Below, one piece after another: positions 45,367-56,249 of a stretch of DNA of 64,000 bases. The translations under genes were made by a program, and so were the position numbers. Location of the stretch: NCBI GenBank assembly GCA_016648135.1, contig JADDOH010014790.1:1-64000 (forward strand), read 5' to 3'. The notes under the pieces were generated by a model. That model was given only the letters and a program-made list of their open reading frames with translations. It made no database searches and was not told the origin of the DNA. Positions within the stretch are counted from its first letter, which is position 1, and each line of letters opens with the position of its first letter. The DNA comes from Agrypnia vestita. Its lineage: Eukaryota; Arthropoda; Insecta; Trichoptera; Phryganeidae.

Positions 45367-46270
45367 TAGTGATGCGACGAATACTACTTTCACGAATACG
45401 AATAAACAAGGTAATAAATAACACACCACTGTTCTTTTTTTACTAAGATATTTAATAATTAAAATTTACCTCTGGCAAATTTTTGTTCAAAAAGCACAAC
45501 ATTTGTAACTTCTCAGGCATTAGGCGATTTCTTTTATCCGTTTGTACATTCCCAGCGGTCGAAAATAATCCTTCTGAGGAGACAGTAGACGGCTTTAATG
45601 AAAAATACTTCTTGGCCAGTTTTTCAGCTTAGGGAAATATATATCCTAAAGCTAGAAAAGCAATGGATCAGCAGAGAAGGTGAGATGTTGGGTTATTTTA
45701 GATATTTTAGAGCGAATCTCCGAATAAAACAAAATAAACTCTTATCAATGGGCCGACTTTTTTTGGGACGAGTTCACTAACAAGTCATACACACAAGCCG
45801 ATATCTTTATTCTTTATAACAAAAACAAACAAATAAAGTTATATTTAAATTTAACTTACCAAATTTCTTATTGAAATATTTTCAAATATCACAGATTTAA
45901 TTTGAAATTATTTTATAATAGTTAACTCTTTTAAACACAACGAAAATAAAATGGAACGAACATTACGTATTAAAAAACAAAAACTACATGAAATGAGCAC
46001 CTAACCTTATTAATAACCCAACGAAACTAGATATAAGAACTCATGTTATGCTGTGAAACAAGTAACAATTGACAACTTGAGAACTCAACAAATCCATTCA
46101 TTCAATGTTAGGGGAATCCCCGATAATGGAGTGCGTAGTGCGTATGTGTGTTCGGATACATGGTGCATAGCCAAACCGAAATTTGCGTTGCGTTCAGTTA
46201 TAAATAGGTTGTTTTTAATATTCGTAATAATATTCGGCGAATACGAATATTCGTATTCGTTGCATCACTA
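45367..46270 (-). mobile_element. hAT transposon remnant, 904 bp
   Basis: Ends TAGTGATGCGACGAATACT and AGTGATGCAACGAATACG (the second read from the right end) form inverted repeats with one mismatch in 18. The flanking direct repeats are GTGAATTG (45359-45366) and GTAAATTG (46271-46278), an 8-bp target duplication with one change. The left part codes on the minus strand for the C-terminal end of a hAT transposase; the rest is AT-rich and deleted. Subterminal CGAATACGAATA repeats are typical and reappear in the tandem repeat at 50.1 kb. Confidence 0.88.
45452..45685 (-). pseudogene. hAT transposase dimerisation-domain fragment
   Basis: The clean part reads K-Y-F-S-L-K-P-S-T-V-S-S-E-G-L-F-S-T-A-G-N-V, then D-K-R-N-R-L-M-P-E-K-L-Q-M-L-C-F-L-N-K-N-L, and stops at TAA (45452-45454). 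This matches the hAT C-terminal dimerisation domain (P-A-S-S-x-x-x-E-R-x-F-S-x-x-G, then R-x-x-L-x-P-x-x-x-x-x-L-x-F-L-x-x-N). The expected Arg in S-E-R-x-F-S is Gly here. Upstream, D-P-L-L-F and F-P-stop-A continue the similarity but with stops, so the gene is dead. Confidence 0.85.
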
Positions 46271-46278
46271 GTAAATTG

Positions 46279-47639
46279 TCCAGTGTATCGATTTTTACAT
46301 CACTTTTTGTTTTTTATAAAACAGATTTAATTTGTTAATAAAAAGAGTAATTCACATTTTTTTATATTTACTGTCTAATGTGGCCATATGGTCACGCAAG
46401 AATATAATGGGTTAATTTACCGAATTAAAGTACTAATAAAAACTATAATAACCATCAACATCAACTCCAACGTTTTTTTGGATCCTTATCTACTCGTGCA
46501 GCTTTTTAATTATATACTTATTTTTCGATTCATATTTAATTTTATGACAGATTTCAGATTAGAATTTTGTCTACAAGTATTTTTTTTTCCTTACGTATAT
46601 GCCGAACTGTATTCTGTTTCATACAGTGTGTAACGTTTCTACCCGTATACCTAAGCTAAATACCTAACTATAAAGTTTAATAATGTAAGTTTTACGAAAA
46701 GCCCCAAAGCTTGAGACTTTAAGCTACCGAATTGAGCTTTATTACAGCTTTTGGGACTTTTAAGCACACACTTTATGCTTTAAGCTACTAGATGAAACTT
46801 AAGTTGAACTTAGAACTTCGGAAGTATATTTACATGAAAGCTAATATTTTATTTATTTTTTTTTTTTGTTAAGAATTTATATTATCAAAATTGGCCAGTC
46901 GTGATCTATCTAGTGGTTAGGAAAATTCCCCCTCCGTTCTGTCCGTAGCTATCCAAAATTCTTTTGATACGCGGTGAGATTCGTATTCTTATTAACGCGA
47001 CTAGACTAATATAGATCGAATTCTTACCTAACTATGGAAATAACAAACGCACGTAACTAATCCGTACTCGTCCTTCTAGAAACCGCTCTAGAACTCTACA
47101 GTTTCGCCTATATGAGAGATAGCCGATATCGTCCACGTCCGGAGTTGGCCTAAAAGCCAATTATATGCGGCGTAGCCGAGGAATAAACGCTAGTAGCAAA
47201 ACTCCCCTACATTGTACCGCCATAACTATAATACCACCGGGGTTAAAATACTGTAATATAAAACAATACAATCGTTGCCAAGTTAACGGCATACGCTAAA
47301 GATTCCGCCCGCTTTGGTTATCAACTTCTCATAATAGTAGCTTAGAACAGTGTCAGCACAACCACATGCGGCACCCATTTATGACAGATTTACAAGATAT
47401 AATAGCATACGTTATATTCAAAACACAAGTAAGAAACCTACCGATAGCGCGTCCCACGTTGTCCAATCTGCTCAATCTGTTCATAGTACATAGTAGAGGA
47501 AGACAAACATATTTATATTCACAACAACTAGGCGCAACAGAGGCTCAGGGCAAGCTTTGTCTGACATTATCGCAGCCCGAGTTTCTAAGGGAATGGAAGA
47601 TACAGATTTGTAAGTGAAATTTAAGAAGTGTCTAACCAC
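46279..47639. other. Non-coding; GC-richer patch at 46905-47350
   Basis: The first half is AT-rich. From about 46905 the composition shifts, and the stretch around 47095-47175 (GCCTATATGAGAGATAGCC, then GGCCTAAAAGCC and GAATAAACG) looks like promoter plus polyadenylation signal of an old long terminal repeat, but I see no second copy. The plus-strand frame 47366-47617 has no recognised domain. Confidence 0.35.
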
Positions 47640-47736
47640 TTCTGTTCAAACGTGGATTCTAGATGCCCCCCCCCCCCTGTAGGGGGGAGGGGGATGCGGC
47701 CCCAGAGCATCGCCGCATCCGGTGGTTAACTCCTGT

Positions 47737-47928
47737 TTAGACATAACCTCCCACACTAAGCTGCAGACCAAGATCAAGCCGAGACTCTATTGCTCCTGCT
47801 GGAATCCCCCGAAGTCCTCGCTTCCCGGCGACAAACATATCAGGAAGAAATCCCGCGTCTGATATTAAGGTTTGTATATTATCCCGCGGGGCAGTCAAAT
47901 TGACTGGTGTATATGATGAGGATCCCAC
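47737..47928 (-). CDS. Hypothetical short frame, related to the one at 48.1 kb
   Basis: 63 codons on the minus strand. Residues G-F-L-P-D-M-F-V-A-G-K-R-G-L-R-G correspond to V-I-P-D-M-F-L-A-G-R-E-G-R-T-P in the plus-strand frame at 48125. The DNA (CTGATATGTTTGTCGCCGGG against CTGATATGTTTCTCGCTGG) is also clearly related. No known domain. The frame may be a by-product of a repeated DNA unit and not a gene. Confidence 0.25.
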   Translation of the reverse strand: MGSSSYTPVNLTAPRDNIQTLISDAGFLPDMFVAGKRGLRGIPAGAIESRLDLGLQLSVGGYV

Positions 47929-48124
47929 GTTGCGGCTACATGAGCCGGATTATTATGATGTTTACTGCTGATTAAAGGGCTGAATGAACTAACTGGGTGA
48001 CTGGAAAAGACTCTCCCTTGAGCGCGTCAGTCAGAGCCATGTTAGCATCGCCAATTATAGTTGATGTGATTGATCCCACGGTGTAGTCTTATTGACTAGA
48101 GATATTAAATGATGGTAAAACAGC

Positions 48125-48301
48125 ATGATTATTACAGTTGATTGTGTAATTCCTGATATGTTTCTCGCTGGCCGGGAAGGGAGAACCCCGAAGGTCTCTG
48201 TATACAGCAAGTTAGAAAAGGTGGTGACTGATGAGAATGATGGTGTTAGTAATGCCATCGCGCTCCTGAATGCGGTCCCGATCATAAAAGTTGATTGTTA
48301 A
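48125..48301 (+). CDS. Hypothetical 58-residue frame
   Basis: ATG at 48125, TAA at 48299-48301. It reads MIITVDCVIPDMFLAGREGR and ends A-L-L-N-A-V-P-I-I-K-V-D-C. The start and end both hold an I-x-V-D-C motif (I-T-V-D-C, I-K-V-D-C), and GTTGATTGT appears twice in the DNA, so part of the unit is internally repeated. An inverted relative lies at 47737-47928. No family recognised. Small size and AT-poor block context make a decayed element more likely than a host gene. Confidence 0.25.
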   Translation: MIITVDCVIPDMFLAGREGRTPKVSVYSKLEKVVTDENDGVSNAIALLNAVPIIKVDC

Positions 48302-48850
48302 ACTGCTAACAGATCTCGTTCATTAAAGCGGCCCCGAGCATAAGTATTGACTGTCGAACTGCTACCTGCATCTTATAATTTCTCGTTCATGAGGAACGTC
48401 CTATCTCGTCCTTGAGTACGGAGTTATTACATTCACATACATTCATAACCAGAGCCCGAGCTCGTCGAGCCAAGGGGAGTGAAAGAACGTAGGGGCTTCT
48501 TCCCTCCGGCTGTGTTTGAGGCACGACGCTCTGGTCCGATTCGAAATGCTTCACCTTTGCTTGACTGAACACATTTTAACTGTGTGGAGGCTTTGCGCAA
48601 TTCTACTTAGACCCACCCAGAGTGTCCCCGCAGTCCCGTTCATCCCCTGGACCGAGAACACGCACCCCGTCATTTGATCCCAGTTACATACAACTATCTG
48701 TATCGCGAGTGTATCTCTTTCTTCAATCCCCTTCACTATTCCATTTATACAACAATCACGTGACTAACCTCGAGAGTCTAGCACCGGTAATAAGATCTCA
48801 TTATGCTACGTTGGAAGTTAACATTGCATAACCGGACGGAATGCCTATTT

Positions 48851-49239
48851 CCCGCGATCATATTCAATTTGTAAAACGCAATAATATGTATTTATATATG
48901 TTAGTAATACGTTTGAAATGCAGAATGCACGTATGATGACCTCGCTTCTATCCTAAAGATAATTAAGATATAATCCCGACGTTACGTCCCGACATCAGTA
49001 CTAATTTGTTTCCGCGTCCGTTACCGTCGAACTCTGAACCCACGTAATGAAATGAATAGTGACCATGAGACAATGACAAATTATATAGCACGAACATTCC
49101 ATTTGATACACATAAGAAAACATCAGGAATAAATAATATCAAAGGTTCTTATCTTAGTTCTGTAGTTGGTCTGCTTCTGAGATGGCATCCTGATCCGAAG
49201 TAATATAACTCTCCAAAATTGAGCAATTACCAGCGCCTG
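48851..49239. other. Non-coding, no gene seen
   Basis: Mixed composition; no supported feature. Confidence 0.4.
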
Positions 49240-50060
49240 TGTAGCCCTTCATTTCCCTTGTATATATATTTTAATATCAGCGCCTGTAAAACTGTATTAG
49301 ATCCTAGAAACAAGAAAACTATTCCCTCTACGCCGAGCACATACAGAACATAAACCCCTTCAATCTAGTTCATCCACGGTTATGCAAAAAGGCGAAAGAA
49401 TAGTAATAGTAAAAGGTCCTTAACTGACAGAAGTTGAAGTTCTCTGCAAACTGCCCATATCTTCTAGTGGCGCCTGTGTATTCCAATAACAACTTTCCAG
49501 TCATGTATTTAACATAACGTCCTCCTTGTGTGTATGTGTGCTGCAATATCTGTCATCCAGTTAGTGATTCCCAAAATAGTGTTTTCCTTGTATATATATA
49601 TATATTTCAATATCAGCACCTGTAAAACTGTATTAGATCCTAGAAACAAGAAAACTATTCCCTCTACGCCGAGCACATACAGGACATAAACCCCTTAAAA
49701 CTAGTTCATCTACGCCGTACAATGATATCACATGCAGACATGACCAATATAATTACAAATATGCTTGCGTCCCGCCGACTGGACGCCTGTGTTTTCCAAT
49801 AACAACTTTCCAGTCATGTATTTAACATAACGTCCTCCTTGTGTGTATGTGTGCTTCAATATCTTCCATCCAGTTAATGGTTCCCAAAATAGTGTTTTCC
49901 TTGTATATATATGTCAATATCAGCACCTGTAAACCTGTATTAGATCCTAGAAACAAGAAAACTATTCCCTCTACGCCAAGCACATACAGGACATAAACCC
50001 CTTAAAACTAGTTCATCTACGCCGTATAGTGATATCACAAGCAGACATAAACAATACAAT
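49240..50060 (+). repeat. Tandem array of roughly 310-335-bp units
   Basis: Three units are marked by GTATTAGATCCTAGAAACAA (ATTAG at 49296, 49632 and 49939) and by CTATTCCCTCTACGCC. The linker GCCTGTGTATTCCAATAACA (second copy TTTTCC for TATTCC), then AACTTTCCAGTCATGTATTT and CGTCCTCCTTGTGTGTATGT, is present between units 1-2 and 2-3. Each unit starts after a TA microsatellite (CCTTGTATATATAT) of different length. Confidence 0.88.
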
Positions 50061-50061
50061 T

Positions 50062-50295
50062 ACAAGTATGCTTGCGTTCTCCCCCACATTGGTGGAAATA
50101 TTCGCATTCGTATTCACCGAATAGTAGGCCTGATATTCGTATTCATGAAGGTAGTATTCGTTGCATCAAGGTTATTATATTTACAAGTATGTTCAAGTTC
50201 CCCCACCTTGGTGGAAATATTCGCATTCGTATTCACCGAATAGTAGGCCTGATATTCGTATTCATGAAGGTAGTATTCGTTGCATCACTCTCGAT
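50062..50295 (+). repeat. 119-bp tandem duplication carrying a hAT end
   Basis: Two units share GGTGGAAATATTCGCATTCG, AATAGTAGGCCTGATATTCG and AAGGTAGTATTCGTTGCATC, at a distance of 119 bp. The GTATTCGTTGCATCA block is the terminal sequence of the hAT element at 46270, so a hAT end was captured and duplicated. The plus-strand frame 50072-50314 is only this repeat. Confidence 0.85.
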
Positions 50296-50394
50296 AATAA
50301 AATCATATAGATAAATAATTACGGTAACTCATAAAAATATATGATATTACTTATATTAAACGAACAAAACAAAACAATCTGTCATATTAGTAAA

Positions 50395-50660
50395 TAACGT
50401 GATCACGGAAGACCGAAGGTTAACTACCCCTGAACACACCGCGAACTGCCCACAATAGTGAATAATGTTCTAGAAAACATTTCAAATATCTAATATTGAA
50501 TGAATAACACAATGTCATATGAAAAACTATCACGGTTACGGAAGACCGAAGGTTAACTACCCCTGATCAAACCGCGAACTGCCCACAATAATGGAAAATG
50601 TTGTAGAAACATTTCAAATATCTAATGTTGAATGAATAAAACAATGTGACTATGAATAAC
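50395..50660 (+). repeat. 133-bp tandem duplication
   Basis: Two units share GAAGACCGAAGGTTAACTAC (50408 and 50541), CGCGAACTGCCCACAATA and ACATTTCAAATATCTAAT. Confidence 0.85.
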
Positions 50661-52088
50661 CATCGCAATTAAGGAATATATACAATTCGAAACACGTCTT
50701 TATAAGAACTTGATAGGAACAAATCGTGTTTTCAACGGTTGCCTAATGATACGCAATACAAACATGTAACGAGTTCAAATAAACCACACATTCATGTTTT
50801 AATAAAATAAATATAAAATCCAGATGCATTTTTAAAATATATTGTTTGTAGGAAATTCCTCGCACGATTTGAATTTATAACACACTGACAATCGTGATAT
50901 CAAAACCCCATAAATACTCCGATCCCAATTATTTCCAAACAATACAAATCATATAGAAATCCGTGTATTCAATCGCCAGTATAGATAACAAAGCATTCTT
51001 TAGCATAATAATACATCCGCCCTGAAGAACCTCTCGTACATTCCGAACCTCGCGACATTGAATATGCATAATTATACTGAATTTTAAAACCCACAAACAA
51101 ACACGAAACACCATTCGTCAGTAAAGTATTCCATTTTAAAGCCTTTATATCTTTGGTAATATATGAATATCGAATTTAAATGATTTTTCATATGAACAGC
51201 GACAGAATTATATATTTCATAAGCGTTATGCAATAATTCACAGTCGCCACATTACGATTTCTTGTACATTAAATCCGAAGCGCGTATAGTAATAATTATC
51301 ACTAGGCCCAAAATACGTAACAAAGCAATCCACAACATATATCAATAATTGTTACGATCCAGAAAGTTCTAAATTGAATACACGAAAAAGGCAATAGAAA
51401 TAAATAATATTGAAAATGCTTAGCTGTTCACTGTTCCAATTCTCCTTGAATTATTATCAACCTCTGGCTTTTTCCTCGATCCAGCCAAATTATCTTCCTT
51501 CCTGACTCTCCTCGACAAAGCCTCCGCCGACCTTCAAGCTGAAAACTCAAGTGCCGCTTTCCAATTTGTAACGCCTAACAATAGCTCCTATCTCTCGCCA
51601 TTTTTGATTCCAACTCGCGTGTAAAGGTCCAAGTCTAACTCTAAAGACGCGTTTCATTGGTCAGATTCGGTGCTAACGCCCGCGTCTGTGATTGGACATC
51701 TCGTTAAACAAAATAACATAAAGCCTGCTTTACACGCTCGCGTGCAAAATAATAAAGCTCGTCCGTACTTATTTATCCGGCAAATATTTAATTATAGAGT
51801 ATTTAACGGTTTGTGAAGCTTCTCTTTATTATAAACTTTAGCAGATAGATATTTTCGTATAATTTTTCAGCAATGTCTATTTGAATAGGCCAATATCGTT
51901 ACAGCTACTCATCAAATGTTACTATAAGCTAGGGCGAATCTATGACAAGCATGTCAAAGGTACCGCACCGACAGCACCGATAATTGAGTTACCAAAGAAA
52001 CGTAATTATGACCTAAAGATAAATGCCAAAAGATTGTACACAAGTATAATAATAGCTACCCCGTACCACGCTGACCTCGCCAATTATA
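50661..52088. other. Non-coding; GC-richer unique stretch at 51420-51740
   Basis: The stretch around 51430-51740 is pyrimidine-rich, then CpG-richer, and not repeated. It could be regulatory or an old element. The frame at 51881-52138 uses TTG as its first codon and runs into the TTAGG array, so I do not accept it as a gene. Confidence 0.35.
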
Positions 52089-52523
52089 GAGCTCCAACTG
52101 AGGTAGAGCAAGTAATTATGACACATCAGGAGAGTTAGGTTAGGTTAGGTTAGGTTAGGTTAGGTTAGGTTAGGAGCTCAGAGGAGTTAAGAGCTCCAAC
52201 TGAGGTAGAGCAAGTAATTATGACACATCAGGAGAGTTAGGTTAGGTTAGGTTAGGTTAGGAGCTCAGAGGAGTTAAGAGCTCCAACTGAGGTAGAGCAA
52301 GTAATTATGACACATCAGGAGAGTTAGGTTAGGTTAGGTTAGGTTAGGTTAGGAGCTCAGAGGAGTTAAGAGCTCCAACTGAGGTAGAGCAAGTAATTAT
52401 GACACGTCAGGAGAGTTAGGTTAGGTTAGGTTAGGTTAGGTTAGGTTAGGAGCTCAGAGGAGTTAAGAGCTCCAACTGAGGTAGAGCAAGTAATTATGAC
52501 ACGTCAGGAGAGTTAGGTTAGGT
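52089..52523 (+). repeat. Compound tandem array: constant 62-bp block plus variable TTAGG runs
   Basis: Five units each start GAGCTCCAACTGAGGTAGAG (52089, 52191, 52278, 52370, 52467) and contain CAAGTAATTATGACAC(A/G)TCA. Unit lengths are 102, 87, 92 and 97 bp, with the fifth cut short. The lengths differ only in the number of TTAGG copies: 8, 5, 6, 7 and finally 2. The constant part is 62 bp and ends GGAGCTCAGAGGAGTTAAG, which can form a hairpin (GGAGCTC with GAGCTCC). Units 1-3 have ACACATCAGG, units 4-5 ACACGTCAGG. TTAGG is the telomere repeat of most insects. Confidence 0.95.
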
Positions 52524-53631
52524 ATTTTCCGAATTTTTAACACGCCGAGCCCAAAAGATCTGCCCTCACTGTTACAAACTCTTCCATTGAGTCATTGATA
52601 TGCTAAATAATATGAAATGACACGTGCAGTTTGTCTATCCATTAATTTATAAACTAGGATCCGTATACAAAAATATTGTAAAACTGTACTTAAAAAGTGA
52701 ATTTTTTTACCTCAACACGGGCACAGCCTAGTGCGGCTAGCATTATAAATAAAATATTTTAATATAACATATTCCCTAGCTCAATCGTTAGTTTGTCTTC
52801 GAATCCAGGAAATTAAAAACATGATATTTATCATCAACTCTAGTTCCCTATATCTTGTTTACAAGAGTGTGTGTCATACTAACGTAGGCAACGTTTATGG
52901 GAGAAAGTAAGTGTAAAAAGATGTTTGCAACAGGATGTGACAGTACAGGATATTAAATCCTTTGCTGCAGAACGGTTTCACATTACATACAGAATGCCAG
53001 GGGCGTGCGCTCCATATAATAAAAATAAAATGTAATTTTTAAAAATATTTTTGATAATTGATTTATGCCTATTATATTTTTATTTCATGCCATAACTATC
53101 CAACTGAAGAATTTAAAAATAACAAATACAGCGATGTTTATGTTTTCTGTATTTATCATACTTAAAAAAATCTATCCCAAAAACTAAACTTAGTATTTAT
53201 CTCGATGACGTCCCGTGGTGTTATGAATACACGACTTGTTTGTAACTAATGCGTTGCAAACGTTTTGAAATGCACGCCGCAAATTTGTATTTCAGCGGCT
53301 TTAATTGCATTACGACATTTCCTATTTCGATTTATGAACGTTTTTTCCACCTTTAGCTTCTTGAGTTAAAATCTGAAAAACTATGGATAAAATAAAATAA
53401 AATTGGTTCGATTCTTTATTTCCCCTTTCGGAAAAACTAATAATTATATTATGCTGTGTATTCGTTAAACATATATTGTACAAGCAGTTTAGTCGTTTTA
53501 TAGAATTATAAAAAATGTGCATAAAAAAGTGCAGCACTCAATAGGTTTTTGTCTTCATCAAGTATAATTTATTCATTTGAGTATTGCCATATATTAAGCC
53601 TCAATACGATTACACTCGGCTCGTAATGGAC
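52524..53631. other. Non-coding, no gene seen
   Basis: AT-rich; no supported feature. Confidence 0.4.
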
Positions 53632-53782
53632 TAAGGGAAGGTTGTTTCAAGTTGGATTAAAGTAAGCGTTCTTTTAAAGCATAGATTTTTACGTTCTCCA
53701 CCAATCAGATGATCCGTTTTCGTAAAAATCTATGCTTTAATCGACCGCTTACTTTGATCGAACTTGAAACAACCGGGCCTAA
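53632..53782. repeat. Foldback MITE family 1, complete copy
   Basis: The left arm GGTTGTTTCAAGTTGGATTA, AAGTAAGCG and TTTAAAGCATAGATTTTTAC pairs with the right arm GTAAAAATCTATGCTTTAAT, CGCTTACTTTGATCGAACTT, GAAACAACC. The arms are about 54 bp with a few mismatches, around a centre of about 30 bp. Same family as 1-235. Confidence 0.85.
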
Positions 53783-54978
53783 GAGCTACCGACCTCCATA
53801 CTTATGTAATAGTATCAAACTTGAAATATTTTCTGTACATGTACACTATAGTAGGTACGAACGTTTTGATATTAAGACATTTGGGTTAGGGGGATTTTGC
53901 AGGTAACAGGTAATACAGGTACAAAAAATACTTAAGTAAAACGTAAGTATAATGAACCTGATTTTTTAATGTTTAATGGGACAATACTAAACACTCACAT
54001 TAATCATTGTCAGATGCTTTTCGCGGATCATTTATTCCGCCAGACGCATTAAAGCTATACAAATTATCATGTTATTTACGTTATAGTAACATTTCTGAAT
54101 TTTATGTATTTCATTCGGGCCATTATTTTACAATTATTCTTGATATCTTATATTGTTACATTAACGTTACTCATATTTTGTACCTGTATTACTTCTTTTC
54201 TGCCAAAATCCTCCGAACTTTAACGTCATAATTCGATTTTTTTATTAAAAAAAGTTAAAAAGTCATAAAAAGCAAACGGCGCATAATATTTAAAAATCGA
54301 ATACCACGCATAGATTATTAGGAATGTGTGGGCAAAATTTGAAAAATCAGCTTGCTAATTTTTGTGATATTTTCTTCACCAGTCTGAAAAAGAGAGTTTC
54401 GAGAAAAAGGAAAAAATTATTAAATTCCTTTTAAAATTCGCCTACCACTCTTGTTTCAAATTTATATAAATTGGCCTAGTCGGAATTTTTGAATGAGTGT
54501 TATCTTAAATTATTCTTAGTACTCGAGCATAAAAAAATATACATATATTTTTAAATGATACGATAGTGTAACCCCTTGACTACTCGCTTGCTCCGCATTT
54601 TAACTAACGAATCTGTCTTCGACAGGTAAAGTAATGTACTTAATATATAATATTTATTTGTACGTATATATTAAGAATATTGGTAAGAAGAGTGTGAACC
54701 AACAATCAACCTTTGTTGTCTGTTTTATGTCACGTCTTTTCACATTCTGTAAGTTGGTTCTTAACGACCTTTTTTAGTTGGGTGCATCTTCAAATTCCCG
54801 CCCACAGTCACCCAAGTTCGTGATCAATAAATTGCCTCTTGAACTACATCGCTATATGGGAAGTTCGTGGCGTATTAGCACGATCAACAACCAATACCTA
54901 GATTTGTTTAAGTACGTACAAAGTTGCGAATGATAGATGGCGTTGACAGTTATAAGAATTTCTATGCATTTTATACCT
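53783..54978. other. Non-coding, no gene seen
   Basis: AT-rich; frames such as 54007-54231 are not supported. Confidence 0.4.
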
Positions 54979-55744
54979 ATGTTACAGTGAATTTGTATTT
55001 CTAGTGAGTCTATATATTCACTAGTAGAAATATATTTTATCCGGTCGAGCAGTGAATGTGTCAATCAATGAATTTACAGATTTATCGCACAGTATCGGTA
55101 AAACTAAATGTTGTCCACGAATGCACGCATTTCTCAAGGCTTAGGTTAGGTTGGGAATATCGTCGCTATACATATAATAAATCCTATGTGCCGTTTAGTA
55201 CATTCTGAGATGAACGAATCAATTTCACAATTTATCATATAAATGATGGAGATAAACTAAAAATAACATTGCGTTCATCTGAAAATTCTGCCTAGTAATT
55301 ATTTAAAATATTTTTTTATAAATCTAGTCTATGCAATTATTTTTTAAAACAGTTTTATTCCTTTCTCCCAGAATGTACTAAAACGTCACATAGGATTAAT
55401 TATATATACAGCGACGATATAATGTTGATATGCACAAAAGAAATGAATAATACAGTAAGAACCTTTTTCACGCAATAATTTAAATCATAAATTGTAATTC
55501 TAAGAGGTCAATCTTAATCCGGAAATAAACATCTGTCATGATCTATCTAAATCAATTTTAATGATTGTTCGGAAACCAATATAATTTCACGAATAAGATA
55601 TCAGTTAAAATATTTTTCAGTAGTTTGTATTAATTTCTTTTGGTAAAAATCTGCTTGGATTGGATAAGAATGAATTTGAATATAATTTCACTAAAATGCC
55701 AGTGAAAATATAGACTCACTAGAAATGCAGATTCACTGTAACAT
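54979..55744. repeat. Inverted-repeat element about 766 bp long, host of a nested MITE
   Basis: Ends ATGTTACAGTGAATTTG and CAGATTCACTGTAACAT are inverted, and the match goes on through TTTCTAGTGAGTCTATAT. I see no clear target duplication. The element at 55157-55420 sits inside it. Confidence 0.7.
55157..55420. repeat. MITE with about 55-bp inverted ends, nested in the previous element
   Basis: The left end ATATCGTCGCTATACATATA followed by AATCCTATGTG and TTTAGTACATTCTGAGA is inverted at the right: TCCCAGAATGTACTAAAACG, CACATAGGATTAAT, GCGACGATAT. 264 bp, no frame. Confidence 0.85.
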
Positions 55745-56249
55745 GAATGTAACTGTAGGATAAATTAGTATTTTGAATCCAATAAAAGCTGTAAGATAAT
55801 AGCGAACTATTAAAGTAATTACATTGAAGATGAAGATGTAAATGATTCTCACGTAAGAGAGATGCCGGAACGACAGCTGTTCAGCTTCCTGGTTGCCGCA
55901 CCGAGGAATCCTCCGTGTTGTGGTGTGATCATCGTCTGGCGTCTGTCCGAGAAAACGTTCTAATTGCGCGTTAGATCGAATTGAGGTGCGTAAGTAAATA
56001 TTAAATGCTTTGCCCGCATTAAAGAAATTACTCAATTGAGTAGTTAACGCTTCAATTTGTTAAGAATCTAGATCGTTTTGAGATCAACTTTAAATGTTTT
56101 AATTTCGATAGCGCGTATTTATTTATTTTATGTAGGAAAAAAGCTTTTTATAGCGTTATATTATTTTTAAGATAGTAAAAAACTTTATAAACATGTAATT
56201 TTTTTATATTTACCGATATATAGAATATTGTAATTACGTTTTTTTAAAT
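55745..56249. other. Non-coding; unique GC-richer patch at 55855-55995
   Basis: The patch reads on the minus strand as part of a frame (55733-56035) without ATG and with no known domain. A possible donor (CTTACGTGAG on the minus strand) borders it, so an untranslated or internal exon on the minus strand cannot be excluded. Confidence 0.3.

Larger units (their letters stand above)
47640..48850. other. GC-rich unclassified block with C/G homopolymers
   Basis: Starts with a run of 13 C and a GGGGGGAGGGGG run at 47665-47693. The composition differs from the neighbourhood through to about 48850. It contains two related short open frames in opposite orientation (47737-47928 minus and 48125-48301 plus). 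Probably the remains of an unidentified mobile element. Confidence 0.4.

Noticed and set aside
50072..50314. 80-codon frame with an internal protein repeat
   Set aside because: The repetition is simply the 119-bp tandem duplication; no sign of selection for coding.
51881..52138. 85-codon plus-strand frame ending in the TTAGG array
   Set aside because: Starts with TTG, has no known domain, and its last part is the repeated 62-bp block.
55733..56035. 100-codon minus-strand frame as a gene
   Set aside because: First codon is TTG, no known domain; only the 55855-55995 part is GC-richer, so I note it as an island.
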